NCBI GenBank assembly: GCA_902785755.1
Contig: CACZZO010000024.1
Location: forward strand, 1 to 61,385
DNA from: an uncultured Bacteroidia bacterium
GTDB lineage: Bacteria; Bacteroidota; Bacteroidia; Bacteroidales; F082
Direction: 5' to 3'
Length of the DNA stretch: 61,385 bases
Position numbers and translations under genes: made by a program. The notes below the pieces were generated by a model. It did no database searches, was not told where the DNA came from, and worked only from the letters and a program-made list of their open reading frames with translations. This document shows positions 8,040-16,191 of the stretch, in pieces. Position 1 is the stretch's first letter. Every line of letters starts with the position of its first letter.

Positions 8040-9605
8040 ATGAAACATCTCTTGAATTATTTAATGTTTGTCTTGCTGGCAATGTCATTTGTGGGTTGCC
8101 AAAAGGACAATATTGTCGCCATCGACCCGATTGAAACCGACGACGGCGAAGACCTTATCGCCAACACGGTGTTTACCCAGACGGTCGGCGTGGCTTTTTC
8201 CACCAATGGAAATGCAACTGTCACTGGAACCAACGATGACTTCACCGTGACCGTCAACGGCAACGATGTGACCATCATTTACGCAGGCGAAGAGTATGTG
8301 ATGTATGAACTTTCGGGGACTGCCAACGATGGTTTCTTCAAACTCTACAGCGCGAAGAAACAGGGCATTACGCTGAATGGCGTGAGCATCACCAATCCTA
8401 ATGGTGCGGCCATCAATGTGCAAGGCACGCAGGCCGAGCCGAGCAAAGGCAAGCGCACTTTCATCGTTTTGAAAGGCGAAAACACTCTTGCCGACGGCGC
8501 AAACTACACCGACACGCCCTCCACCGAGGACGAGAAGGCGGCAATGTTCGGCGAAGGCCAGTTCATCTTCAGTGGCGAAGGCAGCCTCAACGTTGCGGCA
8601 ATGGGCAAGTCGGGCATCGTTTCCGATGACTATGTGCATTTTATCAGCGGCACCATTACCATCAATGTGTCGAGTTCAGCCACAGTCAATGGGAGCGACA
8701 CTTTGAAGCCGGCTTGTGTGAAAGGCAAGGATTACGTTAGGATGACTGGAGGTGCGTTGAGCCTCACCAGCACGGGCACGGGCGGCAAGGGCATCAGCAG
8801 CGACGGCAACGGCTATTTCAACGGCGGCATGGTCAATGTGACGGTAACTGGAAGCAATTTCGGCTCCAATGGTGGCGGCGGAGGCCAAGGCGGATGGGGC
8901 AACAATAGTTCCGATGGCGTTTTGGCCAAAGGACTCAAATTCGACGGAAACCTGATTTTCAAAGGGAGCAAAGTGATGGTGAACTGCACCGCCCACGAAG
9001 GCATAGAAGCCAAGGGCACGCTTTCCGTTTCGGACGGCGAGGTGTACAGCCATTCTCAATCGGACGACGCTATTAATTCAGGCGGCAACCTCACCATTTC
9101 GGGCGGGTTAGTCTGCGCCTACAGCCAAGGCAACGACGGCCTCGATGCCAATGGCAATTGCTACATCAAAGGCGGCGTGGTGTATGCCATCAGTGCCAGT
9201 TCGCCCGAAGTGGCCATCGATGCCAACACGGAAGGCGGCTACAAACTTTACCTCACAGGCGGCACTTTGGTGGCCATCGGCGGCTTGGAGAGCGGTTCGT
9301 CGCTGTCGCAAAGTTGCTATTCGGCCTCTTCTTGGTCGCAAAACACTTGGTACGGATTGACCGTTGGATCAACGACTTACGCCTTCAAGACCCCAGCGAG
9401 CGGGGGAACGCCTCTTGTTGTTTCGGGAGGTTCTACGCCTGTCTTACAATCTGATGTGAATGTCAGTAGCGGAACGGAATGTTTTGAAGGTTTGTTCTAT
9501 ACTGATGCTGCTGTAAGTGGGGGCAATTCCGTCAGCCTTTCGTCTTATTCGGGTGGCAATGGAGGAGGAGGTGGTCCTGGTGGCGGAGGTCATGGACCTT
9601 TTTGA
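8040..9605 (+). CDS. Cthe_2159-like beta-helix carbohydrate-binding lipoprotein
   Basis: A 521-residue protein with a lipoprotein signal (lipobox-like SFVGC at residues 16-20). The body has the Cthe_2159/DUF4353 pattern: short Asn/Gly/Ser-rich beta-helix turns such as GISSDGNGYFNGGMVNVTVT and GIEAKGTLSVSDGEVYSHSQ, then DDAINSGGNLTISGG and GLDANGNCYIKGGVVYAIS. Characterised relatives bind acidic polysaccharides through calcium sites in the helix. The C-terminal 30 residues are almost only Gly and Ser (NGGGGGPGGGGHGPF), an unusual flexible tail. It is divergent from the ATC hydrolase gene. The following gene is separated only by repeat DNA. A surface role in polysaccharide binding is inferred. 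Confidence 0.8.
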   Translation: MKHLLNYLMFVLLAMSFVGCQKDNIVAIDPIETDDGEDLIANTVFTQTVGVAFSTNGNATVTGTNDDFTVTVNGNDVTIIYAGEEYVMYELSGTANDGFFKLYSAKKQGITLNGVSITNPNGAAINVQGTQAEPSKGKRTFIVLKGENTLADGANYTDTPSTEDEKAAMFGEGQFIFSGEGSLNVAAMGKSGIVSDDYVHFISGTITINVSSSATVNGSDTLKPACVKGKDYVRMTGGALSLTSTGTGGKGISSDGNGYFNGGMVNVTVTGSNFGSNGGGGGQGGWGNNSSDGVLAKGLKFDGNLIFKGSKVMVNCTAHEGIEAKGTLSVSDGEVYSHSQSDDAINSGGNLTISGGLVCAYSQGNDGLDANGNCYIKGGVVYAISASSPEVAIDANTEGGYKLYLTGGTLVAIGGLESGSSLSQSCYSASSWSQNTWYGLTVGSTTYAFKTPASGGTPLVVSGGSTPVLQSDVNVSSGTECFEGLFYTDAAVSGGNSVSLSSYSGGNGGGGGPGGGGHGPF

Positions 9606-9696
9606 GTTTAGAGTTTAGTGTTTAGAGTTTAGAGTTGCGTCACTGCGAGGAACGAAGCAGTCCAGATATAGAGTTTAGAGTTTAAAGTTTAGAGTT
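9604..9696. repeat. composite repeat filling the whole intergenic gap
   Basis: The gap between two genes is made entirely of repeats. GAGTTTA-like heptamers (9604-9636) are followed by a 33-base unit (9637-9669) beginning GCGTCACTGCGAGGAACGAA and ending CCAGATAT, then more heptamers (9670-9696) that run into the next ATG. The 33-base unit recurs inside mod (32821-32851, inverted, about 28 of 31 identical) and, more degenerate, in the argF leader. The heptamers recur inside mod and a phzF-family gene. Confidence 0.8.
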
Positions 9697-10527
9697 ATGA
9701 AAAGCAAACAGAGTATCATATTGATGTTAGGGTTGTTGTTCCCTATTTTGGCAGCAGCCCAAACCGATGTCGCCCTCGACCATGAATTTGGCGGCAGGGT
9801 TTCCTTGAGCCTTGACAAAAGAATCACCCGAGGCCTGCACATTTCACTTGAGGAAGAGATGCGTTTCGACAACAACTTCGGCAGCCTTGACCGCCTGCAA
9901 ACCACCTTGGCATTGAGTTACAAGGTGCATCCCAACATCAAACTCGGGTTGGGCTATGCGCTCATCAACGGCTATGGGGCCAATTCGGGACTGTTCAAGA
10001 ACCCGCGCCACAGGCTGATGGCGGATGTCACGGGAACAATACACTGTGGCAACTGGAACTTCTCGCTGAAGGAACGTTTTCAGGTGACACGGCGCACGGG
10101 CGATTTCAACATTTACCAAAATCCCCAAAACGCCCTGACGCTGAAAAGCCGCGTGAAGGCTTTGTATAAGGGCTTCGGCAAGGTGCAGCCTTACGCCTAT
10201 TTCGAGGTGCGCAATTATTTGAATGCGCCCGTCATTGCGGCAGCCTACGACGGCTCTGTTTACGTCACTTTGGACGACTACTCCGAGGAAAGCGAGGCGG
10301 GCTGGTTCCTAACGGGCTTCAACGGCGGCTATGTCAACCGTTTGCGGGGTTCGTTGGGCGCGGATATTCGATTGGACAAGCACAACACACTGAATTTCTA
10401 CATCTTGTGCGATTACCTCATGGAAAAACAAGTAGACGCCAACGCCGAAGGCACCAAACTGAAGTCCTACACCAAAGAAACCGGCTTCCGAGGCTGGATT
10501 GGCGCGGGGTATGAGTTTGGGTTTTAG
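9697..10527 (+). CDS. DUF2490 family outer-membrane-type protein
   Basis: A 276-residue protein with a cleavable signal peptide (cleavage likely after LAAAQ, residue 22) and alternating polar/hydrophobic beta strands rich in aromatic residues. It matches the DUF2490 family of predicted outer-membrane beta-barrels: EFGGRVSLSLDKRITRGLHI, then EEEMRFDNNFGSLDRLQTT and a C-terminal GWIGAGYEFGF. The last residue is an aromatic Phe, usual for barrel proteins. It may share an operon with the upstream beta-helix lipoprotein (92-base gap of repeat DNA). No ribosome-binding signal other than repeat sequence precedes the ATG. Function is unknown. Confidence 0.8.
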   Translation: MKSKQSIILMLGLLFPILAAAQTDVALDHEFGGRVSLSLDKRITRGLHISLEEEMRFDNNFGSLDRLQTTLALSYKVHPNIKLGLGYALINGYGANSGLFKNPRHRLMADVTGTIHCGNWNFSLKERFQVTRRTGDFNIYQNPQNALTLKSRVKALYKGFGKVQPYAYFEVRNYLNAPVIAAAYDGSVYVTLDDYSEESEAGWFLTGFNGGYVNRLRGSLGADIRLDKHNTLNFYILCDYLMEKQVDANAEGTKLKSYTKETGFRGWIGAGYEFGF

Positions 10528-10576
10528 AAGTTTTTGGCTTGCAGTTTTTTTGTACCTTTGCGGCAAAACAACAGCA

Positions 10577-11200
10577 ATGAAGAAAGAGATTGACCCTAAA
10601 GAATCACCGCGCGGACGGGCGTTTGAGCTGTGGAAAACGGCTGGCATGCCGAAAGTGACGATAGTCAAAACCTTTGATGTCAGCAGACTGGTCAGGGTCG
10701 CCAAACGAAGTGGGATGAAGACGAACATGCTGATGTGCTGGTGTATCGGTCAAGCGGCCAGCGACATTCAGGAGTTCTACACACTGCCTGCCGGAGGGCG
10801 CTTATGGCAGTACGACCATATAGCAGTGATGACCGTCGTGAAGACCATGAACGGTGATGCCCACCTTTGTGACATCCCGTTTTCAGCGGATCTTCGCCAG
10901 TTCAATGAAGATTATTTGCGCCTGACGCGCCAAGTTCACGAAACAAACGAAGACCACCTTCTTGGTGACGACTATATGGCTATCGACACCTCGGCCTTGG
11001 CAGAATGTGAGATCGACGGTGTGGTGAGTGTCTATTCCGAGCTATTCACCAATCCCTTCTTGGCTTGGGGCAAATACCATCAAGGGCTGTTCAAAACGAC
11101 CTTGCCCATCTCGTTCCAGTTTCACCATGCCCAGATGGATGGCTTCGAAGCCGCCCGTTTCCTTAATGGCCTTCAGGAGGTAATTAATAAGCTTTCTTGA
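10577..11200 (+). CDS. CatA-like O-acetyltransferase
   Basis: A 207-residue protein of the chloramphenicol acetyltransferase fold. The catalytic signature HHAQMDG (HHxxxDG), with the general-base histidine, is near the C-terminus in PISFQFHHAQMDGFEAARFL. Length fits the type A family. The frame is open upstream to 10499, but a -7 element (TACCTTTG, 10553-10560) lies there, so the ATG at 10577 is chosen. Such CatA-like proteins are common in gut Bacteroidales and many do not act on chloramphenicol. Resistance should not be inferred without a close match to a tested enzyme. It appears monocistronic. Confidence 0.78.
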   Translation: MKKEIDPKESPRGRAFELWKTAGMPKVTIVKTFDVSRLVRVAKRSGMKTNMLMCWCIGQAASDIQEFYTLPAGGRLWQYDHIAVMTVVKTMNGDAHLCDIPFSADLRQFNEDYLRLTRQVHETNEDHLLGDDYMAIDTSALAECEIDGVVSVYSELFTNPFLAWGKYHQGLFKTTLPISFQFHHAQMDGFEAARFLNGLQEVINKLS

Positions 11201-11338
11201 ATGAGAGGATTACTGCTGTGTAGTCTTGAAGGTTTAGCGGCTACGTGGTTTGTGAATAATCCGGAAATCAGGCGGAGGCTTGGGTTGCGGATTTTTTGTT
11301 TCCTATTTTCGGAATACCAAGAACCTCCTCAAAGCGCA

Positions 11339-11377
11339 GAAACAATGGTGAAAAAGGAGTTGGAAAAACTGAAAATG
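11339..11377 (+). repeat. 39-base direct repeat, copy 1
   Basis: An exact 39-base sequence starting GAAACAATGGTGAAAAAGG, found again in the same orientation at 12283-12321. The two copies bracket the four-helix-bundle gene. Just downstream (11406-11450) is low-complexity sequence built from CGTAATACC/CGTTATT-like words. Confidence 0.8.
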
Positions 11378-11466
11378 GAGTTGGGAGAGAAATTCCTCAA
11401 TCAACTTTTCGTAATACCGTTATTTCGTTATTCCGTCATTACGTAATAATGAAATTCCGATTCTAC

Positions 11467-12204
11467 TCAAACACTCCTCGTTCCATCGCATTCAGGATAG
11501 GCTGGGCAGCTCCAAAAGGCATTGCCTGCGTTCTTGCCTTTTTTGGCCATTCGTTTTAGCATTGGCCTCTCGCATTTTGGGCAAAGCGGGACATCCGTTT
11601 GGGCACTTTGCTCCGCCCTGCGGGCAAGCCTCTCGGCTGACAATGCCTCGGAAAAACCTCCCTCTTCCCTGAACGCCTCAAGTTGGTTCTCAATTTGTTT
11701 GCCAAGCATCATAATGAGGCGGTTGCAAAGAATGAGCAAACAATTGGCTTCTATCATTGAATCTTTTGAGCAAAGCCAAGTATCAAACTTGTGCTTTTGC
11801 TTTAGGATGTGGAGGCTGCTTTTGTGTTGCACATCGTCTTTGTAGACGGGGCGGTCTAATGGGGTGTGGCTGACCGCTTTGTGTTCGTTCGACTTCACTG
11901 ACCAAGGGACGTTCTCATACCGCATGAGCCAGTTAATATAGTCGTTGGCCAACTCTGCCAAACTTGCCCGGGCCACATCCGTGAGGCGCATCTCTGTCTC
12001 CTTTGAGGTGGAATGCCGCGAGTTGCCTTCGGCAATGTTGGCGGGGACGGAGCGTGCCGCTTGTGTCATTTGGTCGTATTGCCGCCCGCAGGGGTCGTTG
12101 GTGCGGTTGAGGTTGCGGGCGCAGAAGTCTTGCGTGGACAATTGTATGACGTTGGCCAGCACCCAAGTATCCAACCAATAATATCCAAACCTGTTAATCT
12201 GCAT
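11467..12204 (-). CDS. four-helix-bundle protein with zinc-ribbon suffix domain
   Basis: A 245-residue protein. The N-terminal about 130 residues match the S23/four-helix-bundle group found in 23S rRNA intervening sequences: LSTQDFCARNLNRTNDPCGR, then AARSVPANIAEGNSRHSTSK and LTDVARASLAELANDYINWL. The C-terminus is a topoisomerase-type zinc ribbon, CPKCERPMLKRMAKKG ending FWSCPAYPECDG, as in the four-helix bundle suffix-domain proteins. A nucleic-acid-binding role is likely; function is unknown. The start ATG at 12204 lies about 20 bases downstream of a -7 element (TATCTTTGC, minus strand, about 12226-12234). The gene is flanked on both sides by a perfect 39-base direct repeat, suggesting a cassette. 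Confidence 0.8.
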   Translation of the reverse strand: MQINRFGYYWLDTWVLANVIQLSTQDFCARNLNRTNDPCGRQYDQMTQAARSVPANIAEGNSRHSTSKETEMRLTDVARASLAELANDYINWLMRYENVPWSVKSNEHKAVSHTPLDRPVYKDDVQHKSSLHILKQKHKFDTWLCSKDSMIEANCLLILCNRLIMMLGKQIENQLEAFREEGGFSEALSAERLARRAEQSAQTDVPLCPKCERPMLKRMAKKGKNAGNAFWSCPAYPECDGTRSV

Positions 12205-12586
12205 CTCGTGTGTCTTTGTTTTGTCTGCAAAGATAGCACTTTTCCCATTTATTCATGCAAGGAATGGTGTAAAGAGTTTGTTGAAACAATGGTGAAAAAG
12301 GAGTTGGAAAAACTGAAAATGAAATGGGAGGAGCTAGAATGCTAAACACAACAAATACGAATTGCCGTAAATGAACCACGAATTTCCCATTAATCACGCA
12401 GCAGCAATTGCTCGTTTTCGCATTACAAATGCTCATGCTCTCCACTTCCGCATTACAAATGCAGAAGAACGGGTACTAATCAATAAGAAAGAAACATTCA
12501 CAACGTTTTTGCTGAAAAATCACTATTCAGGTTTGGCTTGGATTGCGAATTTTGTATTTTTGTAACCTCATTGGAACGTATAAACT
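12205..12586. other. intergenic region with repeats and divergent promoters
   Basis: This stretch holds the minus-strand promoter of the four-helix-bundle gene, the second 39-base repeat (12283-12321), two copies of CGCATTACAAATGC (about 12418-12431 and 12448-12461), and a plus-strand -7 element (TATTTTTGT, about 12552-12560) for the AlkZ-related gene. I see no supported coding region. Confidence 0.6.
12283..12321 (+). repeat. 39-base direct repeat, copy 2
   Basis: Identical in all 39 bases and in orientation to 11339-11377. Sequence outside the repeat diverges at once on both sides. Confidence 0.8.
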
Positions 12587-13237
12587 ATGATGAACTTGGA
12601 AATTTCCAGTCCAGAAACAATGGAGCGAGCCATTTGCGAGCTGGGCATTGTCCCGTTTTTCACCGGTGCCATCCCGGGCTATTCCATCAAGGAACTCACC
12701 CAGCCTGGGTTTTGGTTTGACGGCGAAGAGGACTCGCTCGGGCCGTGGGATTGGAAAATCGACTGCCTCCAAAACGGCGGCATCGCCTACGGAAAGTTCC
12801 TCTGCGGAGGAAAAGCCGCCTTCGCGATGGTCCCATTCTACCGCGAACTGATGAATGTCCGCCGAACCACGACAACGCCCGACAAGAACGGCGAGCGCAT
12901 TATGGAGTATCTCGAAAAGCAAGGCAGCATCACCATCAAGGAGGTGCGCGCCTTGCTTGGCGTGAAAAAAGGCCAAGCCGATGCGGCTATAGGCAAGCTG
13001 ATGCAACAGTGCCGTGTCGTCACGGGAGCCATCGAGCGGGTGTATCGAGGGCCCGAACAGGTTTACAACGGCTGGCAGGTGTCGTATTTCTGCACGCCCG
13101 AGTCGCTGTTCGAAGACTTCACCATGCTCCACACCGACCAAACCCCCGAGGAGTCGCTGGAGTTTTTAGTCGACCACATCACGAAGCTGACGGAGGGAAC
13201 CGCCTCCCGAAAGCAGGTTTTGAAGGTACTGAAATAA
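12587..13237 (+). CDS. AlkZ-related winged-helix protein
   Basis: A 216-residue protein matching the small AlkZ-related family: ELGIVPFFTGAIPGYSIKEL, then GPWDWK and AYGKFLCGGKAAFAMVPFY. A predicted winged helix follows (ERIMEYLEKQGSITIKEVRA). AlkZ itself is a DNA glycosylase that unhooks interstrand crosslinks, but these short relatives lack most of the enzyme and have no known activity. A -7 element lies about 30 bases upstream. The DUF454 membrane-protein gene follows after 14 bases, so they are probably cotranscribed. Either of two adjacent ATG codons could be the start. Confidence 0.68.
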   Translation: MMNLEISSPETMERAICELGIVPFFTGAIPGYSIKELTQPGFWFDGEEDSLGPWDWKIDCLQNGGIAYGKFLCGGKAAFAMVPFYRELMNVRRTTTTPDKNGERIMEYLEKQGSITIKEVRALLGVKKGQADAAIGKLMQQCRVVTGAIERVYRGPEQVYNGWQVSYFCTPESLFEDFTMLHTDQTPEESLEFLVDHITKLTEGTASRKQVLKVLK

Positions 13238-13251
13238 CCCAAGGCAATCAA

Positions 13252-13623
13252 GTGAAACGTATAATTTACATCGTTTTAGGCTTTATTTGCGTTGGACTTG
13301 GCGCCTTAGGCGTGGTGGTGCCGGGATTGCCCACTACGCCTTTTCTGCTGTTGGCCTCGTGGCTTTTCTATCGTTCCTCGCCACGACTACAAGAATGGCT
13401 GTTGCAGTCGTGGTTAGGAACTTACATCCGCAGTTATCGTCGTCGCGGCGGGATGACCATTGCACAAAAGGCGGGCGCTTGTGGCATTATGGTGGCGATG
13501 GTGCTGCTTTCCACTTTCGTCTTTATTCCCCAAGGCTCGGTGGCTCGCATCATTGTGCCCATTGTTGGTGCCATCGGTGTGTTGACGGTTGTTTTTGCGG
13601 TGCCTAATGCAAAGGAAGAATAA
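13252..13623 (+). CDS. DUF454 (YbaN-like) small membrane protein
   Basis: A 123-residue inner-membrane protein starting with GTG. It shows the DUF454 pattern: an N-terminal helix (IIYIVLGFICVGLGALGVVV) running into PGLPTTPFLLLASWLF, then the loop SPRLQEWLL and a second pair of helices. The RRRGGMTIAQKAG loop is typical. GTG at 13252 is chosen because the family motif starts at once and no ATG exists before residue 69. It lies 14 bases after the AlkZ-related gene. Function is not known. Confidence 0.8.
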   Translation: MKRIIYIVLGFICVGLGALGVVVPGLPTTPFLLLASWLFYRSSPRLQEWLLQSWLGTYIRSYRRRGGMTIAQKAGACGIMVAMVLLSTFVFIPQGSVARIIVPIVGAIGVLTVVFAVPNAKEE

Positions 13624-13692
13624 AACTTGCCCGTTGCATTAATTAATGTTCAGAATATTTCATTTTGCTCAATGATTAATTGATTTGTTTTG

Positions 13693-13786
13693 TATTTTTG
13701 CGCCGTAAAAAAGTTGCAAAATTCGTGACCATACTCCCGAATTTCTTATAAAAATCGGGAGTACGCTCCCTAAATTCTGAGGTTTT
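13693..13786 (+). promoter_or_regulatory. promoter and leader with two mutually exclusive hairpins
   Basis: A -7 element TATTTTTGC (13693-13701) is followed by a leader of about 80 bases. TACTCCCGA (13732-13740) can pair with TCGGGAGTA (13755-13763). The GGGAG part of the second arm (13757-13761) can instead pair with CTCCC (13766-13770) across a TACG loop. The two stems cannot form together, as in attenuator-like switches. Confidence 0.5.
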
Positions 13787-14926
13787 ATGTACAAGAGAAT
13801 CATTGATATTGAACGCAAGTTGGACGAAGGAATGTTCTTGTTTGGCGCACGCCAGACGGGGAAATCCACCCTATTGAAAGAGCAGTTCAAAGGAGCGGTT
13901 TACTATGATTTGCTCAATCCGAGCGTAAGAAAGGCTTTCAAATTGAATCCGAACTCTTTTTGGGAGGCACTTCAAGACAAACCTGCCGGTACGCTTGTCA
14001 TTGTGGATGAAATCCAGAAAGTCCCGGAACTGTTGGATGTCGTCCATTCGCTGATGGTGGAAAGGGGCTTGTTTTTCATCCTCAGCGGCTCCAGCGCAAG
14101 GAAACTCAAACGCTCGGGTGCCAACACGCTCGGAGGGCGGGCCATACCCGAAACGCTTTATCCACTTGTGTGGCCGGAGGTGACTGACTTCCAAATCGAC
14201 CGCGCCGTGCAAAATGGTATGATTCCTCGTCATTATATGGTTGAGGATGCCACGAAGCGACTTTCGGGTTATGTCAAAGTGTATTTGGACGAAGAAATCA
14301 GGGAAGAGGGAGAAGTGAGGGAACTCGATGCATTTGAGCGCTTTATGGAGGTAGCCGCCATCTCCGACGGGGAAATGCTGAACTATGCCAACATTGCCGC
14401 TGACTGCGGCGTTTCTGCCAAAACGGTCAAGTCGTATTTCCAAATCCTTTATGACACCCTTATCGGGTACGAAATCCCTGCGTTCAGGAAAGAAATCAAG
14501 CGGAAAGTGGTGCAAGCACCTCGATTCTACTATTTCGATGTCGGGCTTGCCAATTATTTGATGGGCCGTCATTCCCTGAAACGTGGCACCGATGATTACG
14601 GTCACGCCTTTGAGCACTTTGTGATACAGGAAATCATTGCCTACAAAGGATACAACGACAAGCGCGACACGATTTCCTATTGGCACACCTATGACAAAAA
14701 AGAGGTGGACATTATTATCGGCGACGCGAAAGTGGCCATTGAAATCAAGTCCACAGAGCGTGTGGAGACCAAACACAAAAAAGGCCTTAAGGCTTTCAAA
14801 GAGGAACACCCCGACTGCCGCTTGATTCTTGTGTCGCTCGACCCAATCACCCGCAAATCCGACGACAAGGAACTCATATATGTGCTCGACTTCCTGAAAA
14901 TGCTTTGGGATAGAGAAATATTCTAA
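13787..14926 (+). CDS. AAA-family ATPase with DUF4143 domain
   Basis: A 379-residue protein of the AAA_14/DUF4143 group common in multiple copies in Bacteroidetes. The Walker A motif is GARQTGKS at residues 20-27 and the Walker B region is LVIVDEIQKVPELLD at about 70. A winged-helix part follows (YANIAADCGVSAKTVKSYFQ). The C-terminal DUF4143 region ends with a nuclease-like EVDIIIGDAKVAIEIKST. Cellular role is unknown. The window has a second, distant member at 58996-60285. It stands alone, with its own promoter and structured leader. Confidence 0.85.
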   Translation: MYKRIIDIERKLDEGMFLFGARQTGKSTLLKEQFKGAVYYDLLNPSVRKAFKLNPNSFWEALQDKPAGTLVIVDEIQKVPELLDVVHSLMVERGLFFILSGSSARKLKRSGANTLGGRAIPETLYPLVWPEVTDFQIDRAVQNGMIPRHYMVEDATKRLSGYVKVYLDEEIREEGEVRELDAFERFMEVAAISDGEMLNYANIAADCGVSAKTVKSYFQILYDTLIGYEIPAFRKEIKRKVVQAPRFYYFDVGLANYLMGRHSLKRGTDDYGHAFEHFVIQEIIAYKGYNDKRDTISYWHTYDKKEVDIIIGDAKVAIEIKSTERVETKHKKGLKAFKEEHPDCRLILVSLDPITRKSDDKELIYVLDFLKMLWDREIF

Positions 14927-14996
14927 GGTGAAATCTGCAAATCAGGAGACGGTTTGGATAGCGGATTTTTTGTACTTTTGCACAAATTTATCACAA

Positions 14997-15614
14997 ATGA
15001 AAGCACTACTCATCAACGGCAGCCCACACGCCAACGGCTGCACCTTCACCGCCTTGAACATTGTGGCGGAAGAACTACAGAAAAACGGCATAGAGACCGA
15101 AATCGTCCACATCGGGAACAAGGATATCCGAGGCTGCATCGCCTGCGGGAAATGCGTCGAACTAGGGCATTGCGTGTTCAACGATATGGTGAACGAAGTG
15201 GCACCCAAGTTTGAGCAGGCCGACGGTCTTGTGGTCGGCTCGCCGGTGTATTACGCCGGCCCCAACGGAACGCTCACCAACCTACTCGACCGCCTGTTTT
15301 TCAGCACACCGTTCGACAAGCGGATGAAAGTGGGCGCGGCCGTCGTCTCGGCACGACGTGGCGGCACCACAGCCGCTTTCGATCGCCTCAACAAGTATTT
15401 CACCATCAGCGAGATGCCCATCGCGAGCAGCCGCTATTGGAATATGGTGCACGGTCACTCCGCTGAAGACGTGATGAAAGACGAAGAAGGGGTGCAGATT
15501 ATGCGCATCTTGGGTCGCAATATGGCCTTCCTCATCCGCGCCATCGCCGCCGAGCGCGAGCGCAACGGATTGCCCGAAAAGGAAGTGGTGAGTTATACTA
15601 ATTTTATTAGGTAA
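14997..15614 (+). CDS. NAD(P)H-dependent FMN reductase / flavodoxin-family oxidoreductase
   Basis: A 205-residue flavodoxin-fold protein. ALLINGSPHANGCTF is the FMN phosphate loop (about residues 3-17). GCIACGKCVELGHC gives a CxxCxxC-like cluster (about 46-59) as in iron-sulfur flavoproteins, and VVGSPVYYAGPNGTLTNLLD contacts the isoalloxazine ring. The frame is open upstream, but a -7 element (TACTTTTGC, 14973-14981) lies in it, so the ATG at 14997 is used. The acetyltransferase gene follows 21 bases later. Its electron acceptor is unknown. A second relative is at 18944-19480. Confidence 0.85.
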   Translation: MKALLINGSPHANGCTFTALNIVAEELQKNGIETEIVHIGNKDIRGCIACGKCVELGHCVFNDMVNEVAPKFEQADGLVVGSPVYYAGPNGTLTNLLDRLFFSTPFDKRMKVGAAVVSARRGGTTAAFDRLNKYFTISEMPIASSRYWNMVHGHSAEDVMKDEEGVQIMRILGRNMAFLIRAIAAERERNGLPEKEVVSYTNFIR

Positions 15615-15635
15615 AATATTATAAGTGAATTACTT

Positions 15636-16178
15636 ATGAACAATACCCCCACAGGAAAAGACTATGTCGGCAGCGACGACCTCTACGCCGATGTGCAGCG
15701 CACGATGCGCCTCGCAGCGGAGATGAACACGGGCTACCATACTGAAGCCGAAGTGCGCGACTATATGCGACAAATCACAGGCTCCGAAATCGATGAGACC
15801 CTCCGCATTTTCACGCCGTTCCATATCAACTATGGCAAGAAGACCACCTTCGGGTGCGACTGTTTCGTCAACTTCGGCTGCACTTTCCTCGCCTTGGGTG
15901 GCATCACCATTGAGGACGATGTCTTCATTGGGCCGCATTGTGTGTTGGCCACGGAATACCATCCCGAAGAACCCGCGACGCGCCATTCCCTGCTGACCAA
16001 ACCCATCGTCGTGAAACGCAACGCTTGGCTTGGAGCCAATGTCACGGTATTGGCAGGTGTCACCATCGGCGAAAACGCCATCGTGGCAGCGGGAAGCGTG
16101 GTCACCAAGGATGTGCCCGACAATATGGTCGTGGCGGGGAGTCCGGCGAGGGTGATTAGGGAAATCAAGAAGGGATAA
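15636..16178 (+). CDS. maltose/galactoside O-acetyltransferase-like hexapeptide protein
   Basis: A 180-residue left-handed beta-helix acetyltransferase of the MAT/LacA type. The N-terminal helix pair (MRLAAEMNTGYHTEAEVRDY) is the Mac domain. Hexapeptide repeats run from FHINYGKKTTFGCDCFVNFG through ITIEDDVFIGPHCVLAT to WLGANVTVLAGVTIGENAIV. The catalytic histidine should be in IGPHC or the following HP segment. It lies 21 bases after the FMN reductase with no promoter of its own and is convergent with the AraC gene. The acceptor sugar is unknown. Confidence 0.85.
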   Translation: MNNTPTGKDYVGSDDLYADVQRTMRLAAEMNTGYHTEAEVRDYMRQITGSEIDETLRIFTPFHINYGKKTTFGCDCFVNFGCTFLALGGITIEDDVFIGPHCVLATEYHPEEPATRHSLLTKPIVVKRNAWLGANVTVLAGVTIGENAIVAAGSVVTKDVPDNMVVAGSPARVIREIKKG

Positions 16179-16191
16179 ACTAATAATCAAA

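Noticed and set aside
10577..11200. Chloramphenicol resistance gene
   Set aside because: The fold and HHxxxDG motif fit, but this broad CatA-like group includes many enzymes with other substrates. Resistance cannot be claimed from sequence alone.
11201..11446. 81-residue plus-strand frame after the CatA-like gene
   Set aside because: No family, no promoter, and it runs through the 39-base repeat and low-complexity CGTAATA words. Most likely chance.
11467..12204. Diversity-generating retroelement accessory protein (Avd)
   Set aside because: The four-helix-bundle fold is similar, but no reverse transcriptase or template/variable repeat is seen, and the zinc-ribbon suffix points to a different subgroup.
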